From the NCBI GenBank assembly GCA_022710665.1, contig JAKLGN010000055.1:1-5144 (forward strand): a stretch of 5,144 nucleotides of DNA. The letters are read 5' to 3'. Of the stretch, positions 1 to 5,144 are shown piece after piece. Below the pieces are notes generated by a model that was given only the letters and a program-made list of their open reading frames with translations, made no database searches and had not been told where the DNA came from. The position numbers and the translations under genes were made by a program. The number at the start of each line of letters is the position of its first letter. The stretch's first letter is position 1. The DNA comes from Methanoregula sp. Lineage in GTDB: Archaea; Halobacteriota; Methanomicrobia; Methanomicrobiales; Methanospirillaceae.

Positions 1-127
1 CTTCAGAGATTCCTTCGGTGAATGGATAACGGAGCACTCTACCCGAACCGGATCTAACCAAATACTGATAACCGAAAAAAACCTTCCAGATATTCATTTC
101 TTTTCCTTGGGGAGGGACCTTAATCAT
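1..127 (-). CDS. Possible 5' part of a divergent gene cut by the left edge
   Basis: On the minus strand one frame is free of stops from about position 175 to the left edge (58 codons). An ATG at 127 is preceded by a GAGG-type ribosome site about 8 bases upstream, and a second ATG at 97 by AAGGA about 6 bases upstream. The 42 visible residues include NIWKVFFGYQYLVRSGSGR, which I do not recognise. An open frame this long is not improbable by chance, and the base composition is more A+T-rich than the genes to the right. The plus strand is also open from 2 to a TGA at 131-133 (43 codons), so the region could instead hold the tail of a rightward gene. Neither reading can be settled without sequence beyond the edge. 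Confidence 0.2.
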   Translation of the reverse strand, partial: MIKVPPQGKEMNIWKVFFGYQYLVRSGSGRVLRYPFTEGISE

Positions 128-233
128 ACCTGATTCCTCAATACCATTGCCCGCAGGATTAACCAACCTTCCTTCTTATCCACAGATGAACCATTCTGTT
201 ATCTGGCGGGTTAGGGACCCTGATGGGTACGGG

Positions 234-268
234 AAAAAAAGTGCTCTGCAGAAACCTTTTTTTTTTTT
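234..268. repeat. A7 ... T12 homopolymer pair, possible terminator
   Basis: Seven A (234-240) are followed after 16 bases by twelve T (257-268). AAAAAAAG at 234-241 can pair with CTTTTTTT at 256-263, leaving a 14-base loop. A T-tract of this length is a typical archaeal termination signal on the plus strand and could end an upstream rightward gene. It also directly adjoins the TATA-like sequence, so its length could affect promoter strength of the gene at 429. Both roles are inferred. Confidence 0.4.
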
Positions 269-281
269 AAGATATGATATC
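264..281 (+). promoter_or_regulatory. Candidate TATA element for the propeller gene pair
   Basis: The T-tract runs into TTTTTAAGATATGATATC, the only strongly A+T-rich, TATA-like block upstream of the gene at 429. GATATGATATC (271-281) is a dyad with 5-base arms around a single G, so it could also be an operator. A start site about 25 bases downstream would fall near position 300. There is no obvious purine-rich BRE before it, because the T-tract occupies that place. Confidence 0.3.
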
Positions 282-311
282 GTCCTTTCGTGTCAAATGC
301 GTTTACCGGTT

Positions 312-500
312 CCTGTCTGGCGCGTGGTTGTTTCCGCAGGTTACGGGCACAGAGAAAGTTTTTGAACACCCGTCCGGGACAGCAGGAATCTTTATCGCAG
401 ACAGGTTACCACCTCAGGTTGGAATCAGATGAACTACTCCTGTCTTCAGATCGTATGCGGGTTGGCATTCCTTTTCTGCCTTGCCTCACCGGTAACCTGT
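312..500 (+). promoter_or_regulatory. Competing inverted repeats in leader and start of the first propeller gene
   Basis: CCTGTCTG (312-319) is the reverse complement of CAGACAGG (398-405), and the stem extends by two pairs past one bulged G (320). The segment ACAGGTTACC (401-410) is also the exact reverse complement of GGTAACCTGT (491-500), which lies inside the signal-peptide codons. The two stems share bases 401-405 and cannot form together. The second places the weak ribosome site (AGGTTGG, 416-422) and the ATG at 429 in its loop. This is an arrangement seen directly; a switch function is only a hypothesis, and matches of this length can arise by chance. Confidence 0.25.
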
Positions 501-1658
501 GCGGTAACCCCGCTCTGGGTCCAGCCGGCCGCACCGGGTGACGAACTGTCGGGGGTTGTCATTTCCGATAACGGGTCCGCCATTGTCGCTGGAGGCGACC
601 AGTTGATCGCTCTTTCCCGCGAGGGGGGGAAGTGCTGGACCGCATGGTCAGGAAGCCTTCTCGCTACCAGCCGCGACGGGAGATATATTCTCATGGCCAA
701 GGGTCCTGTTGTCCGCCTCATCTCCGGTTCGGGAACCCTTCTCTGGGAAAAAACCCTGGATACCATCATTACAGATCTGTCCATAGCACCGGATGCTTCT
801 GCGATCGCGGTGAGTGGCGGGGGCCAGATCCACACGTTTACTCTGTCAGGAGGAAGTATTGCATCGGATAGATCCCTGGCCATCAATCATATCAAAATTA
901 TGCCTTCGGGGGAGCAGATTCTCATTACTACGTCCAAGAACGTGCAGGTATCGGACCTGACGCTCCTTCCGGTATGGTCAGACAACAGTTCGACACAGGA
1001 TTTTGTTGAGATCACACCCGGCGGATCTTCCTTTGTGACGGCAACCAACAGTCGTGTCCGGATGTACACCGCAAACGGAAACCTTTCGTGGGAACAGAGG
1101 TTAACGGGCGGAAAAGCTCTCGCCCTGGCCTATGCCAGTGACGGTTCAACAATTGTTGTCGGGATGGATGATACTACCGTGCAGGTGCTGGCTCACAACG
1201 GGACCCTGCTCTGGACGGCTAACGCCACGAACTGGATCACCAGCGTTGCAGTATCCGACGGGGGGAATACTATTGTGGCGGGCAGCAGGGATAAAAAGGT
1301 TCATGTATTTAACCATGCCGGGACTCGATTGGGGATTTTTACGGTAAAAGGTCCGATCGACCCTCATTCCGTTGCCGTGACCAGGGACGGATCCCTGATC
1401 GTCATAGTCGACCAGACAGCGGTGTACGGTCTTTCACGTTCCTCATTTATGCCGCAGGAAACCGTCATGGCAACGATTCCGACACCCTCACGTGAAATGA
1501 CTGCTTTCCCGACGATGAAAGCAACCCGCAAAATTACTCCAAGGATAATGACACTTCCCACGCCCCCCCCGACTGAAACTCCGCAGGCCTCCCTGCCCTC
1601 TCCCGTCCCTGTCATAGCCGTGGGGCTTCTTCTTCTCTGCCGGTTCAGGAAGACCTGA
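429..1658 (+). CDS. Exported WD40/PQQ-like beta-propeller protein, surface anchored (paralogue 1)
   Basis: This 409-aa protein starts with a signal peptide (hydrophobic about residues 7-20; likely cut after A25, before VTPLW). Eight repeats of 36-41 residues follow with the pattern of a hydrophobic strand, S.DG or a variant, IVAG, a D-turn, V.V, then G.LLW: about 39-75, 76-111, 112-151, 152-188, 189-228, 229-268, 269-309 and 310-340. The last lacks its GxLLW strand, and the N-terminal TPLW can supply it, closing an eight-bladed ring. Residues 341-392 are a Pro/Thr/Met-rich stalk, followed by a short hydrophobic segment (VPVIAVGLLLLC) and the basic tail RFRKT. Five N-glycosylation sequons (N48, N186, N218, N257, N265) fit an outside location. 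No catalytic or metal-binding set is visible, so the ligand is unknown. The ribosome site is weak, but the N-terminus matches the paralogue at 1733 residue for residue in spacing. A C8 tract lies at 1563-1570 and a G7 tract at 623-629. Confidence 0.9.
   Translation: MNYSCLQIVCGLAFLFCLASPVTCAVTPLWVQPAAPGDELSGVVISDNGSAIVAGGDQLIALSREGGKCWTAWSGSLLATSRDGRYILMAKGPVVRLISGSGTLLWEKTLDTIITDLSIAPDASAIAVSGGGQIHTFTLSGGSIASDRSLAINHIKIMPSGEQILITTSKNVQVSDLTLLPVWSDNSSTQDFVEITPGGSSFVTATNSRVRMYTANGNLSWEQRLTGGKALALAYASDGSTIVVGMDDTTVQVLAHNGTLLWTANATNWITSVAVSDGGNTIVAGSRDKKVHVFNHAGTRLGIFTVKGPIDPHSVAVTRDGSLIVIVDQTAVYGLSRSSFMPQETVMATIPTPSREMTAFPTMKATRKITPRIMTLPTPPPTETPQASLPSPVPVIAVGLLLLCRFRKT
1563..1570 (+). repeat. 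C8 tract just before the membrane-anchor codons
   Basis: Eight C encode P379, P380 and most of P381 in the stalk of the first propeller protein. Gaining one C gives ...GAC TGA, an immediate stop after D382. Losing one C gives 17 codons in the new frame and a TAG at 1615-1617. Either slip would delete the hydrophobic anchor and leave the propeller intact. The paralogue has no such tract at the matching place. Proline codons make C runs likely, so this may be incidental. Confidence 0.6.
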
Positions 1659-1732
1659 TATTCTGCCGGACTATCACTCGATTGCAGGAATCTATTTGGT
1701 CATCGCATCCACAATTTCCCTGTGTGTTTTTA

Positions 1733-2950
1733 ATGAACCGGCATAGTTATGCGATTCTCTGCAGTGTATGTATCCTTACCTGGCTGCTCCTGCCCGGGGC
1801 TGGTGCCGTGGATCCGCTCTGGAGGGAACGGGCATCGACCAGCGGTGAACTGAGCGGTATTGTCATCTCAGCAGATGGGTCGACCATCGTTGCCGGCGGT
1901 GACCAGTTGATCGCACTCTCCCCTGGTGGAAAAAAACTCTGGACCGGCTGGTCCGGAGCTGGCCTTGCGATCAGCAGCAACGGGAAGTATATTTTAACTT
2001 CGCGCGACCAGACCGTTCGATTGATCTCCGGCGCCGGCACCCTGCTCTGGGATGAATCGCTTGACGTTCCCGTGACGGACATGACAATGACACCGGATGC
2101 CTCACTGATCGCAGCCGGCGGCGGGAGCCGGGTCAGACTCATGCATGGTTCGGGCTCCTCTTCCAGACAGAATACGACCATTCCCGTCACTCATCTCAGG
2201 CTCTTTCCCCAAGGTAACAAGCTGATCATAACAACAAAAGGAGGAGTGCAGATGTCCAACCTGACGCTCTTTGCAGAATGGGCTGATACAAACATGACCC
2301 AGGACCTTGTTGAGGTCGCAGCTGACAGTTCAGCCTTTATCACTGTCACCAATAACCGGATAAGGAAGTACACCAGTAACGGAGACCTGAAATGGGAGCG
2401 CGCTCTTCCCGGCGGAAATGCCCTGGCGTTTGCCTGGTCCCGGGATGGATCAACCATTGTGATTGGCAGGGATGATAATACGGTGCAGGTACTGGACCAG
2501 AGTGGTACCCTGCTCTGGACGACACAGGCTGCACACTGGATCACGAGCATTGCAGTGTCAAATGATGGGAACACCATTGCTGCAGGAAGTATGGATAAAA
2601 CCCTCACCCTCTATGACCGGGCCGGGACGAACCTGGGGTCCTTTACTGCCGAATACCCAATCAAGGCACATTCCGTTGCCGTGAGCGGTGATGGCTCCCT
2701 CATTGTAGCAGTTGACGCATCCACGGTCTACGGTTTCTTTCGTGCGCAGTTTACGCCTCAAATAGCAGAGCACCCAACAAATGCACTCCCAACATTGGTG
2801 ACAACGGACTTACCGGTCATGGCCATCTCCACAGCAACATCAGCACAACCGGCACCATCCCGGACAGAAACCGCGCAGGCTGCTCCCGTGCCATTCGTAC
2901 CGCTGGTAGTACTTACGCTCATGCGTTTCTGGCGGTCACACAGATCCTGA
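1733..2950 (+). CDS. Exported WD40/PQQ-like beta-propeller protein, surface anchored (paralogue 2)
   Basis: This 405-aa paralogue of the upstream gene aligns without gaps over residues 1-340, with 178 identities by hand count. It has a signal peptide ending AGA before VDPLW (cut after A25), eight propeller repeats closed by the N-terminal DPLW strand, a Pro/Thr/Ala-rich stalk (about 341-385) and a hydrophobic end (VPFVPLVVLTLM) with the basic tail RFWRSHRS. Sequons are at N147, N176 and N187. I chose ATG 1733 rather than the in-frame TTG at 1682 because the longer form puts 17 polar residues before the signal peptide and spoils the match to paralogue 1. No Shine-Dalgarno is visible before it (TGTGTTTTTA), so initiation may be leaderless or coupled to the upstream gene. 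The 74-base gap and same strand suggest one transcript. Blades 3-4 (131-160) keep only 6 of 30 residues of the paralogue, against about two thirds in blade 6 and early blade 7. Function is unknown. Confidence 0.9.
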   Translation: MNRHSYAILCSVCILTWLLLPGAGAVDPLWRERASTSGELSGIVISADGSTIVAGGDQLIALSPGGKKLWTGWSGAGLAISSNGKYILTSRDQTVRLISGAGTLLWDESLDVPVTDMTMTPDASLIAAGGGSRVRLMHGSGSSSRQNTTIPVTHLRLFPQGNKLIITTKGGVQMSNLTLFAEWADTNMTQDLVEVAADSSAFITVTNNRIRKYTSNGDLKWERALPGGNALAFAWSRDGSTIVIGRDDNTVQVLDQSGTLLWTTQAAHWITSIAVSNDGNTIAAGSMDKTLTLYDRAGTNLGSFTAEYPIKAHSVAVSGDGSLIVAVDASTVYGFFRAQFTPQIAEHPTNALPTLVTTDLPVMAISTATSAQPAPSRTETAQAAPVPFVPLVVLTLMRFWRSHRS

Positions 2951-3197
2951 AAATTTTTCCTGCCCTGCAGCAACCCTTTTTTTCTCGATATAATTTGCCC
3001 CCTCTCCTGCACCTGGGTGTCCACCGTTGGGGGTGTCATGGCGCAGCAGCATGATTCAGCTTTGATTACAGCCCATATGTCATCATCGGATCAGCGAGAC
3101 GTTCCATGGGCGGGGGCTTTGGCTCCCGTGTCGACCTCATTTTTATCTGTGATTCTGGAGAGCCAATGTTCTCCAATGTCTTATGAACACTATTCGT
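2951..3197. other. Spacer between convergent genes
   Basis: This 247-base spacer separates the stop of the second propeller gene from the stop of the convergent fused enzyme gene. The left end has T-tracts serving the plus-strand genes. At 3157-3174 GGAGA and TCTCC form a 5-bp stem with an 8-base loop, and CCAATGT is repeated at 3163-3169 and 3173-3179. This hairpin lies just past the minus-strand stop, but no T-tract follows it on that strand, so it is a weak terminator candidate. A TATA-like block (CGATATAATTT, 2986-2996) has no convincing gene after it. Confidence 0.5.
2954..2983 (+). terminator. T-tract terminator after the propeller pair
   Basis: Starting 3 bases after the TGA at 2948-2950 there is T5 (2954-2958), and T7 follows at 2977-2983 after a C-rich run. 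Short U-tracts without a strong hairpin are the usual archaeal termination signal, and the position right after the second propeller gene fits. Confidence 0.55.
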
Positions 3198-5120
3198 TCA
3201 GGGTATCGGCTGCTGCTGGGTGGCGCAGTGGAATGTCCCGTACCCCTCCACCAGTGCCCGGGCATCGATTCCCACAACAGTACGGTCCGGGAAGATTCCC
3301 TGGATGATGTGCAGCGCTTCTGAATCATGCGGATCATTGAAGACCGGAACAATAACAACCGTGTTGCCGATATAGAAATTTGTGTAGCTTGCCGGATACC
3401 GCTCATCAGTATCGGCGACCTTTGCGGGCATGGGGAGTTTGATAACGGAAAGCGGTTCCCCATCCTGGTCGCTTGACTCCCGCAGGATCTCGTAGTTGTC
3501 ATGCAGGGCGGGATAATTTGCATCGGATGTGTCTGCCTCATAAGCGCACACGACAGTCGTTGGCCCGACAAAACGGGCGATATCATCGATGTGACCATCG
3601 GTGTCGTCTCCGACAACACCATCGTTGAGCCAGATAACCTTCTCAACTCCGAGATACTCTTTAACCCTATCCTCGATCTGGCAGGCAGATAACGCGGGGT
3701 TGCGGTTGGGATTGAGGAGGCAGGCACGGGTCGTGAGCACGGTCCCCCTGCCATTGACATCGATAGATCCTCCTTCCATGACGATGCCCGGCTCAAACAT
3801 AGGAAGACAGAGACGCCTGTTTATTGTGTGGGGCACCTTGCCATCAGAGATCTGGTCCTCGTATTTTCCTCCCCACGCATTGAAATTCCAGCGGACCATG
3901 GCTGTTTTTTTAAGGACTCGGTTTACCACAAAGGTCGGGCCGTAATCCCGCATCCAGATGTCAGCGTATTCGCTGGTGTGAAGGATGATTTTTGAGAGGT
4001 CTGCGCTCATCTCGCGAAGGCGGGCCCTCACTTTACGATGAATCACCGCCGTCGGTACGAAAAGTTCGACCCGTTCGGAAGCGTAGACTGCCTGGATAAA
4101 GGTGTAGTAAGCATTTTCAACATCAGTCAGATGAGGGAAGGTTATCTGGTTATGGGGCCACGAAAGCCAGACGGCCTCGTGAGGTTCCCACTCGGCCGGC
4201 ATATGAAAGCCCCTGTTCCGGGGAGTGTCCCCCTTGCGAAGAGCCGGAAATACTCCCGATTCTCCCAAGAACGGTACGGAAACTCTGCCGTACGTATCGG
4301 GCCTGCGGTTCCGGAAAAATCCCCAGGATTCCCTTACCTCATGGTTCATCGAGAGGTCAGCTTCGGCAAGGAGTATCTCCTCCTTGCCGCCGGCTTTTGC
4401 AAGAATTTTCCCGAACGCATCGCACACAAACGAACCCCCGAAGAAGCTGCAGCGCCCCTCGACCCCGACACGGTTTACCGTGGCGATGTGGACGCTGTTT
4501 GCTATGGCATGGCTCCGCTGGATCAGTTCCCACGCGTCCTGCCAGTTCCCTTCGGAAGGTATATCGTTTCCAGGATGTCCGATGGCTGTCGGGTATACAA
4601 TGAGCTCGGCACCTTCAAGAGCAACACAGCGAGCAGCTTCAGGGAACCACTGGTCGTAACAGATAAGGACCGCGATGCGGCCGAACGGCGTGGAAATGAC
4701 CCGGTAGGTACTACCGGGATAGAAATACCCTTTCTCAAAAAATCCGGGGTCCTGCGGTATATGCACTTTATGATAGGGCGGGCTCGCGGTACCATCCGGA
4801 TTGATGACAACCGCTGAATTGTAATATCTCCCGTCAGGTGCTTTCTCGTACAGGGGGACGATTATCACGACCTGATGCTCCCGCGCGATCCGTGCGAAGA
4901 TATGGGTGGACTCGCCCGGGACCGTCTCAGCAGAAGAAAAGCAATCCATGCCGATATGCCGCGGGAAATACCAGGTGCGGTAGAGCTCAGGAAGGCAGAT
5001 GATCTTTGCACCGGCTTTTATTGCTTCTTCAACCCTGGTCTGGGCTTTTTTCAGCATCTGATCCCGGTCATTCTCCACGCTCATCTGGATAAGACCGATC
5101 GTGATTTTCCCGTTCACCAT
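3198..5120 (-). CDS. aguB-aguA: Fused N-carbamoylputrescine amidase - agmatine deiminase (agmatine to putrescine)
   Basis: This 640-aa cytoplasmic protein joins two polyamine enzymes. Residues 1 to about 280 are a nitrilase-fold AguB (EC 3.5.1.53): catalytic E45 (CLPELY), K118 (YHKVHIP) and C154 (ICYDQWFPEAAR), with the family-typical EKGYFYPGS and SWGFFRNRRPDTYG. A linker of about 25 residues leads to AguA (EC 3.5.3.12), about 305-640: MPAEWEPHEAVWLSWPHN, WMRDYGP (D392), EGGSI (E449), DDTDGHIDD (H510) and HCATQQQP with nucleophile C632. AguA converts agmatine to N-carbamoylputrescine plus ammonia; AguB hydrolyses that to putrescine, CO2 and ammonia, so the whole path lies in one chain, in reverse domain order. 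Each half is about full length and no frameshift is seen. The segment before the nucleophile reads GYGTF where the family usually has a glycine-rich GGGxI. ATG 5120 begins a typical AguB N-terminus; the ribosome site is poor. It is convergent with the propeller genes. No arginine decarboxylase or other polyamine gene is in the window. Confidence 0.95.
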   Translation of the reverse strand: MVNGKITIGLIQMSVENDRDQMLKKAQTRVEEAIKAGAKIICLPELYRTWYFPRHIGMDCFSSAETVPGESTHIFARIAREHQVVIIVPLYEKAPDGRYYNSAVVINPDGTASPPYHKVHIPQDPGFFEKGYFYPGSTYRVISTPFGRIAVLICYDQWFPEAARCVALEGAELIVYPTAIGHPGNDIPSEGNWQDAWELIQRSHAIANSVHIATVNRVGVEGRCSFFGGSFVCDAFGKILAKAGGKEEILLAEADLSMNHEVRESWGFFRNRRPDTYGRVSVPFLGESGVFPALRKGDTPRNRGFHMPAEWEPHEAVWLSWPHNQITFPHLTDVENAYYTFIQAVYASERVELFVPTAVIHRKVRARLREMSADLSKIILHTSEYADIWMRDYGPTFVVNRVLKKTAMVRWNFNAWGGKYEDQISDGKVPHTINRRLCLPMFEPGIVMEGGSIDVNGRGTVLTTRACLLNPNRNPALSACQIEDRVKEYLGVEKVIWLNDGVVGDDTDGHIDDIARFVGPTTVVCAYEADTSDANYPALHDNYEILRESSDQDGEPLSVIKLPMPAKVADTDERYPASYTNFYIGNTVVIVPVFNDPHDSEALHIIQGIFPDRTVVGIDARALVEGYGTFHCATQQQPIP

Positions 5121-5144
5121 ATCGCCCGATCATTAGGAGTTATA
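5121..5144 (-). promoter_or_regulatory. Short upstream region of the fused enzyme gene with TATA at the window edge
   Basis: Read on the minus strand the window begins TATAACTCCTAATGATCGGG and reaches the ATG 24 bases after the first T. There is no good Shine-Dalgarno sequence; the nearest purine-rich piece is GGGCGAT. A TATA box about 21-24 bases before the ATG would put the transcription start at or next to it, so the mRNA may be leaderless. The ATG at 5133 is out of frame. The element is cut by the edge, so its 5' part and any BRE cannot be seen. Confidence 0.3.

Larger units (their letters stand above)
1..428. other. Left intergenic region and leader of the propeller genes
   Basis: This 428-base stretch has no confident gene. 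Short plus-strand frames at 147-365 and 290-541 have no recognisable protein character, and the second overlaps the propeller start out of frame. The left third is more A+T-rich than the rest of the window. It contains an A7/T12 pair (234-268), a TATA-like dyad (271-281) and several copies of CAGGTT(AC) (337-344, 402-409, 415-420). If the TATA-like element drives the propeller genes, their mRNA would have an untranslated leader of roughly 125 bases. Confidence 0.5.

Noticed and set aside
489..503. Lipoprotein signal at C24 of the first propeller protein
   Set aside because: PVTC does not fit the lipobox, and the paralogue has Gly in place of the Cys.
290..541. Plus-strand frame overlapping the start of the first propeller gene
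   Set aside because: No recognisable protein pattern, and it runs out of frame through the signal peptide of a well supported gene.
446..886. Minus-strand frames opposite both propeller genes (446-886 and 1747-2190, similar to each other)
   Set aside because: Their similarity follows from the paralogy of the sense genes; antisense translation of repeats gives parallel open frames.
1682..1732. TTG start giving the second propeller protein 17 more N-terminal residues
   Set aside because: The ATG at 1733 gives a normal signal peptide and an ungapped match to the paralogue from residue 1; the added residues have no counterpart and no ribosome site.
3157..3179. Hairpin and CCAATGT repeat as a terminator of the minus-strand gene
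   Set aside because: The stem is only 5 bp and no T-tract follows on the minus strand; chance is a sufficient explanation.
3017..3307. Plus-strand frame of 96 codons after a TATA-like block (2986-2996), with an internal ATG at 3038 after a G-run
   Set aside because: Its last third or more is antisense to the conserved end of the agmatine deiminase domain, and the rest has no protein-like pattern. The promoter-like setting is suggestive but not enough.
3143..3796. Minus-strand frame of 217 codons overlapping the fused enzyme
   Set aside because: Out-of-frame shadow of the deiminase domain on the same strand; Ser/Arg-rich with no recognisable domain.
4038..4817. Long plus-strand frame of 259 codons
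   Set aside because: It lies wholly antisense to the conserved amidase and linker region of the fused enzyme, and its translation has no recognisable domain.

Overview
The window looks archaeal and most like a methanogenic euryarchaeon of the Methanomicrobiales (Methanoregula-like). This is inference from gene style: exported beta-propeller proteins with a Pro/Thr-rich stalk and a short C-terminal hydrophobic anchor plus basic tail, T-tracts after genes, and TATA-like elements instead of bacterial promoters. No rRNA, tRNA, CRISPR array, insertion sequence or integrase was seen.

Layout. Positions 1-428 hold no gene that can be defended. There may be the start of a divergent minus-strand gene running off the left edge, and there is an A7/T12 tract, a TATA-like dyad and a leader with competing inverted repeats. 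Positions 429-1658 and 1733-2950 (+) are two tandem paralogues, 409 and 405 aa, each a signal peptide, an eight-repeat WD40/PQQ-like propeller, a Pro/Thr stalk and a C-terminal anchor. They align without a gap over residues 1-340 at about 52% identity (178/340, counted by hand). T-tracts follow the second gene. Positions 3198-5120 (-) hold a convergent 640-aa gene that fuses an N-carbamoylputrescine amidase (AguB, nitrilase fold) to an agmatine deiminase (AguA), with both catalytic sets intact. Its ATG has a TATA sequence about 21-24 bases upstream, cut by the right edge.

How the genes work together. The two propellers are probably co-transcribed and sit at the cell surface; their ligand is unknown. 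The fused enzyme is cytoplasmic and should turn agmatine into putrescine in two steps within one polypeptide. Nothing links the propeller pair to the polyamine gene except convergent adjacency.

Most notable points: the AguB-AguA fusion; the tandem propeller pair with one fast-diverging face; and a C8 tract in the first propeller gene where a one-base slip in either direction would remove the membrane anchor. I found no clear evidence of a wholly new multi-gene system.
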